From assembly GCF_004766055.1 (NCBI RefSeq), contig NZ_SPQR01000014.1, forward strand, positions 1 to 64,000: a stretch of 64,000 bases of DNA, written 5' to 3'. The notes below the pieces were generated by a model. The model saw only the letters and a program-made list of their open reading frames with translations. It did no database searches and was not told the DNA's origin. The position numbers and the translations under genes were made by a program. Shown here piece after piece: positions 18,480 through 26,739 of the stretch. Origin of the DNA: Desulfosporosinus sp. Sb-LF. Lineage in GTDB: Bacteria; Bacillota; Desulfitobacteriia; Desulfitobacteriales; Desulfitobacteriaceae. Each line of letters begins with the position of its first letter. Positions within the stretch are counted from its first letter, which is position 1.

Positions 18480-18974
18480 TTACTTTACATGTTCACTCTG
18501 AGCGGAATGGAAGTCAAGACTGTCATCGCCTATCAGCCTGATCTTCTCAATCAGTTTATCAAATTCGAAGATTTCTCGTGCCAGGTCTCTTTTCGCTGGA
18601 TTGTCGCACCAGTTTGAGTGATCTTTGTTCTTCAAGAGGATAAAGCAGGCCGCGACATCGGGTGGCAAATGGTTTTTAATCTTCTCATTACATTTAATTG
18701 TTTTTCCATCGATAACTCTGCTCGACTCTTTCGTTTCTTCAAAATCGTAGCCCAATGCACGTTTGAATAGCGCATTCTCGATTTCTGCAACTGCCATTTC
18801 TCTTCCCCTGTTTATAGCTTCTAATAATTCAGGGTATCTATCCTTGAAGTCATTCAATGTTGTTCGGTTAACACCTAGATTTTTACATATTTGAGATTCG
18901 GTTAAACCATTTTTTGACCATCCTTCTACCATCTTAAGTCTACTTTTAACTAGGGACCATTTAGTCCTTGCCAT
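18480..18974 (-). CDS. Helix-turn-helix protein, terminase small subunit-like
   Basis: From ATG 18,974, preceded by AAAGGAGG at a good distance, the protein has 164 residues. A helix-turn-helix is clear near residues 20-45 ('GLTESQICKNLGVNRTTLND'), followed by 'ALFKRALGYDFEETKE' and 'LPPDVAACFILLKNKD', a pattern seen in small terminase-type DNA-recognition subunits of phages and in related element proteins. No large terminase or portal is present inside the element, so packaging is not supported here. The reading frame continues upstream to 19,082, but that part belongs to a different relic. Confidence 0.65.
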   Translation of the reverse strand: MARTKWSLVKSRLKMVEGWSKNGLTESQICKNLGVNRTTLNDFKDRYPELLEAINRGREMAVAEIENALFKRALGYDFEETKESSRVIDGKTIKCNEKIKNHLPPDVAACFILLKNKDHSNWCDNPAKRDLAREIFEFDKLIEKIRLIGDDSLDFHSAQSEHVK

Positions 18975-19082
18975 ATTAACAATAACCTCCTTTGTTCTTA
19001 CAATATTGTAAAGGTTTCTTAAGGGCACTGTCTTGTCGCAATAATATCTCCTTAACAGTTTCATCGTAGAATAATAATCCAT
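18975..19082 (-). pseudogene. Fragment of the 20,325-type gene
   Basis: The reverse strand encodes 'DYYSTMKLLRRYYCD', closely matching 'DYYSTMEMMRTMDMD' inside the protein at 20,325-20,876. The DNA shares 'GTAGAATAATAATC' with that gene. It is a partial third copy of this small gene family, fused by chance to the frame of the downstream helix-turn-helix gene. Confidence 0.55.
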
Positions 19083-19179
19083 TATAGATAAATATCCGCA
19101 TGAAGATCAAAGGAGCTCCTGAAGTGGTCCCTCTGAAGTTTCACGTTAAGATTGGAGCACATACTCTTTGCAGCATTTA

Positions 19180-19671
19180 CTAAAGTGTTTCAATCTCATG
19201 ACTCTTATTAGAATGTGTTCGGTAAAAATCTTCCCTTACTTTGGCACTTATTTCATTAAAACGCTGTATATCTTCATTGGGATAATCTAACATGAAAAGA
19301 TCAATTTCATCTCCTAAAGGTTCATCGAGATCCATCAGATCTATCTTTGCCAAGCTGGGATAACAATCCCAAAATTTAGTAGGGAATACTTGCATAAATT
19401 GCCTTAGAGTAGCATTGACCATTAAATTTTTTATGCCTAATGAAGTCAGGAAAAGTGCACTATTTTCCAAGGCGTTGTTCAATGGGCAATCTAAGAAAGC
19501 CTTTAGTCCATGATACGACGTAAACATTAATTCTTGCCCAATATCTAATGATTCTAATTCCTCCCTAACTGAATCTAAAATTTGCATATGATGTTTAAAT
19601 CTAAGTCGGTGGTTCTCCCCTTCGGGTGTTCTGGTTGTAAATTCATACCAGTTGTTGTTATATTCATTCAC
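19180..19671 (-). CDS. Hypothetical element protein, family member 1
   Basis: This 163-residue acidic protein starts at GTG 19,671 with GGAGGT upstream. It has no recognised domain. Its C-terminal half, with 'ATLRQFMQVFPTKFWD' and 'MDLDEPLGDEIDLFMLDYPN', is clearly related to the protein at 20,325 ('LTPRQFIATFPI', 'MDMDCPIGDEIEEFMFGYLN'). The shared motif is therefore RQF-x3-FP, then D-x-P-x-GDEI-x2-FM-x2-Y-x-NEDI. The two genes flank the replication module on the same strand. Function is unknown. Confidence 0.7.
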   Translation of the reverse strand: MNEYNNNWYEFTTRTPEGENHRLRFKHHMQILDSVREELESLDIGQELMFTSYHGLKAFLDCPLNNALENSALFLTSLGIKNLMVNATLRQFMQVFPTKFWDCYPSLAKIDLMDLDEPLGDEIDLFMLDYPNEDIQRFNEISAKVREDFYRTHSNKSHEIETL

Positions 19672-20010
19672 AATTAAATACCTCCAATTTTTTCAATCGA
19701 TTAGAACTATAGATCCGCACCTTTATCAATACTTCTGTATTTTTCAACATATCTGTTTCCCCTTTATGAAGTTACTTATTTTTTTACAGTTTAACCCACC
19801 TCCCTAAAATACTGTTAAGCCAATAGTTTTCGAACGTTCACATATCACTCGCTTAAGCAGGACCAATCAACTGAGCACCAAAAAAGGAACCCCTTCTGGA
19901 AGTCCCTCAGATATTTTTGCTGGAGCTATTTCAGCTCGTCCCTGGTTATTCATCATAATAGCCCCCTCGAACTGATCTTGCAGATTTTATCGCTAGTATT
20001 TCGGGCCTTC

Positions 20011-20328
20011 TTAGTTCATATATTCTTGATCATTACCGTATTTCTCACATAATTGATCAAGTACTGCTTTCAGCTCTGGCAACGTTCTAACGTCGCGAAC
20101 TATTTCTACCGTTTTCGCTGTGTAATTTGCACCGTCCCTTATATCCCACACCTGGACATAATTACACGCATTGGCTTTTCGCGGATCACTTATGCCGCTA
20201 ACCTCGACGTCGAAGCCATTATTCAGGTTTCTGTAAAGGCAGTCTTCGAAGTCAATTGTTTGCACTTCGTAAGGCTCGCCTAAATAATCTAAAGCCATTT
20301 TCATGTTTTCCGTAATTTCCATCATCAC
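20011..20328 (-). CDS. Hypothetical protein overlapping the upstream gene
   Basis: About 105 residues, beginning at one of three adjacent starts (GTG 20,328, ATG 20,325 or 20,322) that overlap the stop of the preceding gene, so translational coupling is likely. Ribosome site AAAGGAAG. The protein has a mixed alpha/beta look ('YVQVWDIRDGANYTAKTVEI', then 'LPELKAVLDQLCEKYG'). I recognise no family. Confidence 0.65.
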   Translation of the reverse strand: MMMEITENMKMALDYLGEPYEVQTIDFEDCLYRNLNNGFDVEVSGISDPRKANACNYVQVWDIRDGANYTAKTVEIVRDVRTLPELKAVLDQLCEKYGNDQEYMN

Positions 20329-20876
20329 ATCTTCCTTTCAATTCCTTGGCTATACTCCAATGCTAAATTTTTTCGCAGTATTGAAAATCCCCATTCCAGC
20401 AAACTACATTTTCGACTATCGTAGTTATCGTTTACTCGCTCAACAGCATTTATAACCACGAAAGACCTTATTTGAAATAGTGATATATCCTCGTTTAAAT
20501 AGCCAAACATGAACTCCTCAATTTCATCACCAATAGGGCAATCCATATCCATTGTCCTCATCATTTCCATGGTAGAATAATAATCTCCAGCGTTCCTCTT
20601 CGCAATTGGGAATGTAGCTATAAACTGCCTTGGGGTCAGATTGCTCATTAGGCCGTTAATTTTATCTAACAAGATTAACCTAGCTTTAAAAGATTCGTTA
20701 TCTCTCAGATCATTTTCTTCCCATTCACTATTAAAAGCTTTTACTCCTATGAAAACTGCGGACATTAATTCAGTTACCCGTTCATGAGAATGGGTTGTAA
20801 CCAATTCATTCAATTTTCGTTCAAATGCTCTAAGATAGAGCTCCCCTTTAGGCACTTGATTGGTACATTTCAACAT
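20325..20876 (-). CDS. Hypothetical element protein, family member 2
   Basis: I choose ATG 20,876, because GAGG lies seven bases upstream, giving 183 residues; a GTG at 20,915 is possible but lacks a good site. The protein is a paralogue of 19,180-19,671 (shared RQF-x3-FP and GDEI-x2-FM blocks), and a third fragment exists at 18,975-19,082. It overlaps the start of the next gene by four bases. No function is known; position next to the origin and replication genes suggests a role in element maintenance. Confidence 0.65.
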   Translation of the reverse strand: MLKCTNQVPKGELYLRAFERKLNELVTTHSHERVTELMSAVFIGVKAFNSEWEENDLRDNESFKARLILLDKINGLMSNLTPRQFIATFPIAKRNAGDYYSTMEMMRTMDMDCPIGDEIEEFMFGYLNEDISLFQIRSFVVINAVERVNDNYDSRKCSLLEWGFSILRKNLALEYSQGIERKM

Positions 20877-20955
20877 GTTTTTTCCTCGTTTCACTAATGA
20901 ATTGAACATGCTCACCTGCCACCGTTAGGTCGAACACAGCCTGTCTAACCACTCC

Positions 20956-21238
20956 TGTACCGTTCGGTTGCCGAGTTGCCGATTGCCGATAGTTTTTTAA
21001 ACTTCAAATACACAGGGTTGTGCCCCCCCCCCCCCTACCACTATATATATAAAATAATAATACTTTAATAATCATCGGCAACCTAGGCAACCTGACCCCT
21101 TATCCCTTGGTGTGCCTGCCTTTCAGCGGTTGCCGATATCGGCAACCATCGGCAACTTTCGGAAGATGTCGGCAACTTTTTAGCACATTTTCAGTCATAG
21201 GAGCAACCGTTTCACATTGTTCTCGGCAACCATTTATT
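20956..21238. other. Putative replication origin with TTGCCGA iterons (copy 1)
   Basis: About nine copies of TTGCCGA or its complement TCGGCAA occur, grouped on both sides of an AT-rich stretch (about 21,040-21,075, TATATATATAAAATAATAAT), with a poly-C tract of 14-15 bases before it. A perfect 20-bp palindrome GGTTGCCGATATCGGCAACC lies at 21,128-21,147. It sits directly after the VapE-type helicase gene. Iterons beside an AT-rich unwinding region are the usual architecture of an initiator-bound origin. Nearly the same sequence recurs at 29,287-29,562. Confidence 0.7.
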
Positions 21239-22682
21239 GTGTTCTCATATATGCCCTTTGAACCCCATATAATCGAAATTTGAGTTTACCATCTTTATTG
21301 CCGTCGTACTTTTCCCATCCCTCGATCTGACGCATCAGACCATGTATTTCATCGACTTCATACCTTTTAGACGCCGCCATGTCTTTACTAAACAGCTCAC
21401 ACCATATTTCTGAAACACAAACTCTGTCACGCCTTACAGTGCCACTTGTGACTTTTAAAAGCTCATCGCCGTGAATAAAATTTCTTCTTTCATAAAGATC
21501 TTTTTCCTCCCAGTTTTCCGGTAACAACATATCTAAAAAATCCTGGATTACGCCTAAACGCTCATCGGATTCCATTGCCGATTTTTGTTGCTCGTAAGCT
21601 TCTGTTTGGGCTTCTCCCTCAAGGAAAAGATCCTCTCCTTCTTTCCAAGCCGCTAGTGCTTCTGCCCAGACTTGATCAACAACATCGTCACTCAATGTCC
21701 AAGGCGCTCTGTCCCCTGGTACCTCCGTCACCGTAACTGGCCAAAATCTCCGGTTTCCAGTACTGTCTCGCAGAAAACCAGTTTCATTGTTCGTGCTCCC
21801 AACAATAATACATTGCCGAGGTTGCTCCACTGTTCGGCGACCATAAGCTGGTCTGTAAATATCACGCTGTCGGCTTAAGAATGCCTTTACAGCTTCCAGT
21901 TCAACCTTCCGGAGTCCAGATAATTCAGCTATTTCAAGTAACCAATAACCTGATAATTTTTCCGCACCTGTTTTATCTCGGGCATCATTCATACTAAGTG
22001 AGTCATTGAACCATTCTCCGCCAAGGCGATTAAATATAGTGCTTTTCCCTATACCTTGCCGACCAACCAAGACCAGCATAGTATCGAATTTGCAACCAGG
22101 ATTCATCACTCGTGCTACTGCGCCCACTAATGTTTTCCTAGTCACGGCCCGTGTATAAACTGAATCCTCAGCTCCAAGATACCTAATAAGCAGATCTTCA
22201 AGCCTTGGTACACCGTCCCATTCAGGCAAATTTCTCAGATATTCTCGAATAGGGTGAAAAGCCCTCTCGTGAACAACTGTCAATAATGCATCATTGAGTT
22301 TGGGCGGCGACCATATTTTATAGATATTATCCAGATACACTCTCAAGCTTGAGTCGTCCTCATCACTCCAATTGACCCCTTTCCAATCATTGTTATTGCG
22401 CCAAGGCACTGGTTTCAATAGTACAATCGTACCTTTATGCTGGTTATACGCTATACCCTGAAGACTCGGGTCGTTGCGTATAATTAACACTAGATTTGAC
22501 AGGGAACCGACTACAACACCTTTAGTGTTATATTCCAGTTCTTTCAACCAGTCCTTTGAAACTAGCGGGATATTAAGGGATTGTTGTGCTAGTTCTAGCA
22601 TTTCTTCGCCCATAATAAGTTTCACTTGATCATCGGCCAAAGCAAAATCAACCATTGCATTATACGAGGTTAGTTTATTCAT
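21234..22682 (-). CDS. VapE/virulence-associated E family helicase
   Basis: The 482-residue protein has the VapE core: 'HPIREYLRNLPEWDGVPRLE' near 143-162, Walker A GRQGIGKST at 207-215, 'EIAELSGLRKVELEAVKAFL', 'RPAYGRRTVEQPRQCIIVGS' and 'GNRRFWPVTV' (arginine-finger region). These P4-type superfamily 3-like ATPases act as replicative helicases in phages and satellites. I start at ATG 22,682, which overlaps the stop of the primase-like gene and has GAGGAAG upstream. It lies between the primase and the iteron array, so it is probably the element's replication helicase. Confidence 0.92.
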   Translation of the reverse strand: MNKLTSYNAMVDFALADDQVKLIMGEEMLELAQQSLNIPLVSKDWLKELEYNTKGVVVGSLSNLVLIIRNDPSLQGIAYNQHKGTIVLLKPVPWRNNNDWKGVNWSDEDDSSLRVYLDNIYKIWSPPKLNDALLTVVHERAFHPIREYLRNLPEWDGVPRLEDLLIRYLGAEDSVYTRAVTRKTLVGAVARVMNPGCKFDTMLVLVGRQGIGKSTIFNRLGGEWFNDSLSMNDARDKTGAEKLSGYWLLEIAELSGLRKVELEAVKAFLSRQRDIYRPAYGRRTVEQPRQCIIVGSTNNETGFLRDSTGNRRFWPVTVTEVPGDRAPWTLSDDVVDQVWAEALAAWKEGEDLFLEGEAQTEAYEQQKSAMESDERLGVIQDFLDMLLPENWEEKDLYERRNFIHGDELLKVTSGTVRRDRVCVSEIWCELFSKDMAASKRYEVDEIHGLMRQIEGWEKYDGNKDGKLKFRLYGVQRAYMRTQ

Positions 22683-23646
22683 CGGCGTCTTCCTCGACTT
22701 TCTTATCAAGTTGTCCAAACTTATGCAGTCTAACTAAGTCAAAAGCGTTACAAAGCCTACCGCTGCACGGGTCTGTGGCGTGGTGGCTGAATGCGAAAGT
22801 GTCGTTCTCATAAATCACTAATCCTCCAGATGTTGATCCATCGAGATAGGTGTACCGATCATCTGTGTTGTCGCATGGCGCGTAGACATCCGGGAGGAAT
22901 GTTTCGATTGCTTCGCTGATTGAATATGCCCGACAAAAAACCCCGACAACTCCTTCCTTTTCTAAGGGATTACCTTGCTTAACCGCCGACTTCTTTCGCT
23001 CTTGACCAACTCGCGATGACACTGGCCAGCTTGAACTGTCTGTCCAATCCGGGTATAGCGCGAGGACGTCATCTGGATCAAGCAAAGGACCATCCTGGTA
23101 CTTAAAGACATGCTCCCCATCGCTTGACGTGCTTCCCCAATACATCAATCGAGAAGGGGAATATGTGGTGTCATCAAATTGTTCGATGCCGATGCCCCAC
23201 GCAACCATATGTGCTATAGCCATATACTCGTCCGGCGACACATCTCGCGATAGTAGTATCACGAGCCTGAATCTTGGAGCCTCAGCTGTGTGCTTGTGCG
23301 TACTGTAAATGCAGCAAGCACATTTGGTATAGCTTATTATGGTGAGCCACACATTCAATAAAGCGTGGTCAAGGTCAAGCGTTAGTACGCTGCGATATTC
23401 CACGCTCCCGTTCTTCCTAATACCTCCCCGGAGTTTGCCACCGACGAAGCCACCGATGTCCTTGAAGTCATCCTGCATGACTTTCGACATATCACGGTAT
23501 TCAGCAACAGTTTCTCCGGTGTACGTCGGCTGTGCCAACCTTTCAAACAGCTTCGAGCCCGCCATCTCTATGATTTCCAGATTTTTATCTTTTCGTGAGA
23601 TTGCGATGGCAATAGTAATTGTTCTGTCATGATCCAATTTAATCAT
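22675..23646 (-). CDS. Primase-like replication protein
   Basis: This 323-residue protein pairs with VapE. It has a primase/polymerase-like core: 'VLTLDLDHALLNVWLTI' (Asp pair), 'AEAPRFRLVILLSRDVSPDE', 'QFDDTTYSPSRLMYWGSTSS'. A C-terminal 'FAFSHHATDPCSGRLCNAFD' is the typical ending of the primase module that precedes VirE domains. In many phages both halves are one polypeptide; here they are split and overlap by eight bases. Start ATG 23,646 follows GGGAGG. It should lay primers at the iteron origin; assignment to a precise primase subfamily is inference. Confidence 0.75.
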   Translation of the reverse strand: MIKLDHDRTITIAIAISRKDKNLEIIEMAGSKLFERLAQPTYTGETVAEYRDMSKVMQDDFKDIGGFVGGKLRGGIRKNGSVEYRSVLTLDLDHALLNVWLTIISYTKCACCIYSTHKHTAEAPRFRLVILLSRDVSPDEYMAIAHMVAWGIGIEQFDDTTYSPSRLMYWGSTSSDGEHVFKYQDGPLLDPDDVLALYPDWTDSSSWPVSSRVGQERKKSAVKQGNPLEKEGVVGVFCRAYSISEAIETFLPDVYAPCDNTDDRYTYLDGSTSGGLVIYENDTFAFSHHATDPCSGRLCNAFDLVRLHKFGQLDKKVEEDADE

Positions 23647-23725
23647 CAACAAGCCTCCCTTTCATCCTACTAGCTTTATTAATTCGTTTAGCAGAACTCT
23701 ATCCTGGTGGGTGCTGAATGACAAA

Positions 23726-23759
23726 AAGTAGGACACCTTAACTTCGAGGTGTCCTACTT
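23726..23759 (-). terminator. Terminator upstream of the primase gene
   Basis: A perfect 13-bp stem, AAGTAGGACACCT (23,726-23,738) with its complement (23,747-23,759), is followed on the reverse strand by TTTTTG. It should end leftward transcripts from the ArpU-like gene. Between it and 24,095 a short reverse-strand coding-like tail ('YTEEQSELSTKLMQKELVEL') ends near 23,838; I see no full gene there. Confidence 0.85.
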
Positions 23760-24095
23760 CGCTTGGTATTTGGAGATTAATAACGACGTTTCTGAGCAAG
23801 TGACTACATTTGTCTACAACTTATAATCAGTCTATATGATTGTTAATTCTACCAGCTCCTTCTGCATTAACTTTGTCGATAGTTCACTCTGCTCTTCGGT
23901 GTAAAAAGGAAGTCAAACTGAGCAAGCGCTGTGAGAGGAGATTAATACAAAAGGCCCTCGGACAAAGATTGCCCAAGAGCCTTAATGGAAATTTGACATT
24001 ATTAATATACCCCACAGTAGTGTGCATTTATGTAGCCATATTAGTCACCATTTATGCACTCTTTAAACACCAAAAGTGTAACCGGCTATCAATAC

Positions 24096-24566
24096 TCAAC
24101 CCTGCGCCAACGATTCGTATAAGTTGGCTAATTCAGCGATTCCCTTTTTGCAGTATTTCTTGACCATGCTTTGCGACACGTAATATTTATTGGCAATATC
24201 CGCCCAGATCATTTCATGAATAAATCGATCTGTTAGAACACCTTTAAGCTTCGGATCTAAAGAGTCGATACCGTGTTCTAATAGTTCTTGTTCCTCCCTT
24301 TTTTTGCGGTATTGTAAATATAGTTCCCTAAAAATTTCCTCGTTGCGTTCGTTCGTTTTATCCCTATACAATAGAGCAACCGTTGAAGTTTTATCTGCCA
24401 CAAAGCTACTTATAATACGCTCTCCCTGCGGGGTTGATAATGTCAACTCTTTAATTATTTCTACATCGCTTGTCTCTGTAAACTGTTGCAACCTGAAATG
24501 TAGGAAACAAATTTTGCGTTTATTATCTTGATAATTTTTGAGTAGTTCTTCAACATTAGCTCTCAT
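24096..24566 (-). CDS. ArpU/sigma-like phage transcriptional regulator
   Basis: The 156-residue protein is helical, with a C-terminal sigma-4-like helix-turn-helix ('WADIANKYYVSQSMVKKYCK' near 125-144) after 'LKGVLTDRFIHEMI'. This layout is that of ArpU/RinA-type regulators that turn on late or packaging genes in Gram-positive phages. I prefer ATG 24,566 (GAGG nine bases upstream) to ATG 24,581. It lies between the replication genes and the Com-like gene, with a terminator downstream. Confidence 0.75.
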   Translation of the reverse strand: MRANVEELLKNYQDNKRKICFLHFRLQQFTETSDVEIIKELTLSTPQGERIISSFVADKTSTVALLYRDKTNERNEEIFRELYLQYRKKREEQELLEHGIDSLDPKLKGVLTDRFIHEMIWADIANKYYVSQSMVKKYCKKGIAELANLYESLAQG

Positions 24567-24721
24567 TTCAAACATCCTCATCTTATATTTGGCTCAAATT
24601 ACCCGTTATCCAAGTATCGGAACATTTTAGTCGCACTGTTCATCTTAAGCAACCTATGAAATACTCCCTATCACTAACCACATGATCATAACTCACTCCC
24701 TTTTGATAATTTGGTACAAAA

Positions 24722-24766
24722 AAATAGCCGAATAATCGCCTATTAGTGGCGACTATCCGGCTATTT
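24722..24766 (-). terminator. Terminator after the Com-like gene
   Basis: AAATAGCCGAATAATCGCC pairs with GGCGACTATCCGGCTATTT with two mismatches, and the reverse strand continues into a run of T. It closes the two-gene unit 25,641-24,809. Confidence 0.88.
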
Positions 24767-24808
24767 GGTAGTTCATTTGACTCCGTTGCTCGGTATAATT
24801 AGGTATAA

Positions 24809-24946
24809 TTAGATATGTAAATCATGAAGCTTGATCCGAAACAATTTCTTACATTGCGGGCATTTGATTTCTATTTCACCGGTCGTTTCCTTCTGGATAT
24901 CCAGCAAACGCTTATCACAACCAGGACATTTTATTTGTTTAGGCAT
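24809..24946 (-). CDS. Com-like small zinc-ribbon protein
   Basis: This 45-residue protein has two CxxC pairs ('IKCPGCDKRL' and 'IKCPQCKKLFRI') that form a zinc ribbon like phage Mu Com and its Gram-positive relatives, which act as small translational or transcriptional regulators. GGGAGG overlaps the end of the upstream gene and the ATG lies two bases after that gene's stop, so the two are translated together. It is too short for most automatic gene calls. Confidence 0.8.
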   Translation of the reverse strand: MPKQIKCPGCDKRLLDIQKETTGEIEIKCPQCKKLFRIKLHDLHI

Positions 24947-24948
24947 TG

Positions 24949-25641
24949 TTACTTTCCTCCCTTAATTGTATGAGACTGGCTTACGCCTTTGGTCAAGAGA
25001 TATAGTATGTACTGATTAAGACTAGTACCTTCTGCCTCCGCGTTTTCGGCTAGCTGGTAATGCAACGTTTTAGGGAATCTAACCCTAAGTTCTCCAGAAT
25101 AATTCATTACTTTATTATTGGGATTAAACCTTTCTAACTTTATGATTTTGCATAAATCTACAATTTCCCTAAAATCATTTTGGTATTGATGCTCAAGTGA
25201 AATAATGTCTGGTGTTGTTAAAATGGTTGAAATGTTTTCATTTAGGGAATTCAAGTGCAAGAGGTTATACAAAATAGTCTTTCCGTTGAGCATTTTACCA
25301 GTTAGGTCCTGTTTGTGAATATTATCAAACCCAAAAAGGATCGGTGTCTTTATCTCTTTAATGTTATTATCAATAAATTCAATGAATTTTTTTAGCGCCT
25401 TCAAACTTTTTATTTGCGACTCTCCACAGTGGTATTGCACAAGCGCAATCTTTTCAGATGTATTTAGAATGTCTAGGTTGAGTTCATCAGCAAGACTAGA
25501 AAACGCCCGCGAAGTGAACCCTTCAATTTTATATAAATTATTGAAAATATAGGTTCTACCTTGAAATGATTCTATTGTTGGTTCGAAAAAACAACTCGTT
25601 TTTCCAATATCATTCTCGCCATAAATTATTTTGTTAATCAT
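24949..25641 (-). CDS. P-loop NTPase with C-terminal ribbon-helix-helix domain
   Basis: From ATG 25,641 the protein has 230 residues. Residues 6-16 read 'YGENDIGKTS', a Walker A motif; 'TPILFGFDNIH' near 95-105 may be Walker B. The last 45 residues ('LRVRFPKTLHYQLAENAEAE', 'GTSLNQYILYLL') match the HicB/Arc ribbon-helix-helix DNA-binding fold. I know of no standard family with this order. An ATPase fused to a ribbon-helix-helix could act in partition, copy control or regulation of the element; this is inference. A 45-residue zinc-ribbon protein is translated immediately downstream. The 400 bases upstream (25,642-26,043) show no gene. Confidence 0.65.
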   Translation of the reverse strand: MINKIIYGENDIGKTSCFFEPTIESFQGRTYIFNNLYKIEGFTSRAFSSLADELNLDILNTSEKIALVQYHCGESQIKSLKALKKFIEFIDNNIKEIKTPILFGFDNIHKQDLTGKMLNGKTILYNLLHLNSLNENISTILTTPDIISLEHQYQNDFREIVDLCKIIKLERFNPNNKVMNYSGELRVRFPKTLHYQLAENAEAEGTSLNQYILYLLTKGVSQSHTIKGGK

Positions 25642-26043
25642 TGTATAAATACCCTCCCTTAGAATTATATACAACACCATATAAGGTGTCAAATTTCTAA
25701 GTGGGGTTTCTGAATTTGTCTTTAAATTGAAAGCAGTATGAACGACTTTAATATAAAGCGGAAGTTTTGTATTGACCCAAACATCGCAAAAACAAAACTG
25801 ATAAGAATAGCGCCTACTCCTATACACTCCAAATAGAGGTTTTGCTTTTTTGACAATCTAAAAATAACATTTATTACAAAGGTTAGAGCCCTAATATAGA
25901 CATTATTTCATTCCGTAAACCATTCGCAAGGTATTTTAGGATAGAACTGTACAATCAGGGTCTATAAGATCCTCTATTTTACTTTAATTTCCATATTTAG
26001 CCTCAAAAATCGAAATTTTTACGCATACGAAAGCTGCCCGACG

Positions 26044-26350
26044 TCATGGCCCGGTCTCCCAGGCATTTAAGGGCGGGGGGGTTATCCTGGAGTGGCAACG
26101 ATTGCACAATGAGATGTGGTTGTAAAGCTCGAACCTTCGGCTCCAGTCCGCCTTGACCTCATGTGATGGACCATGTCCGCGAGCGTTACCTTCCCTGCTG
26201 ATATGCAATGCAGGCACAGCCCGATGTCCCTTCGCAGCGCTGCTGCTCTTGCTTTCTTCCACGTAGCTGAGTTGTAGAAGGATTGCTCCTTCTTGTCTGC
26301 TTGTATTCCAATGTGGCTGCTGACCTTGTCGCTTTGCCGCTTGCAGTACA
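26044..26350 (-). pseudogene. HNH endonuclease relic
   Basis: The reverse strand encodes 'SFYNSATWKKARAAALRRDI' and 'GLCLHCISAGKVTLADMVHH', then after a frameshift 'VKADWSRRFELYNHISLCNR' and 'CHSR'. These are the CxxC, HH and CxxCH elements of phage HNH nucleases, split by an indel after MVHH. Such genes usually lie next to terminase genes, so this marks a former phage late region. Confidence 0.8.
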
Positions 26351-26419
26351 GGCTCGCGTCCCTAGTTAGATGCGGCCAATCTACTTGCTTGCTTGTATGG
26401 TATTGACGACTTACTTTAA

Positions 26420-26453
26420 AAAGGAACCCTCGATTAAGTTCGAAGGTTCCTTT
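26420..26453. terminator. Bidirectional hairpin terminator
   Basis: AAAGGAACCCTCG pairs with CGAAGGTTCCTTT, flanked by A- and T-rich sequence on both sides. It separates the phage-like block from the dinB region. No gene is seen between it and dinB. Confidence 0.75.
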
Positions 26454-26683
26454 GTTATCAGCTACCAAATCCTGAGATATGGTGCGTCCACCCCTGCTCT
26501 CAGTACTAAGGCTACACGCGCCAACGTCACGCAACTCGTCGCATATGGGTGTGTAATCACAGACTATCAGTAGTATATGGACTTTGTGAGCTATACCTTC
26601 CACCTAACGATTGTAGTGTGGTTTATCAATAGGTATTTCCGTAACTTATTACTATAATTTGGCGAATGTATTTTCTTTACACA

Positions 26684-26695
26684 GAACATATGTTT
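26684..26695 (+). promoter_or_regulatory. LexA/DinR box before dinB
   Basis: GAACATATGTTT fits the firmicute LexA consensus (GAAC-N4-GTTC type) with one mismatch, and lies 45 bases before the dinB start. It predicts SOS induction of dinB. Confidence 0.75.
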
Positions 26696-26739
26696 TGTTA
26701 TTATGGAAACAGGTATTCCCTACGAAAAAGGTGAAGTGA

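Noticed and set aside
21022-21036. Poly-C tract as an assembly artefact
   Set aside because: A shorter tract occurs at the same point in the second origin copy, so it is likely real, although its exact length may be uncertain.
20960-21200. Clustered short repeats that could suggest CRISPR
   Set aside because: The TTGCCGA units are 7 bases, in both orientations and irregularly spaced, with no spacers of constant length and no cas genes. They fit an iteron array.
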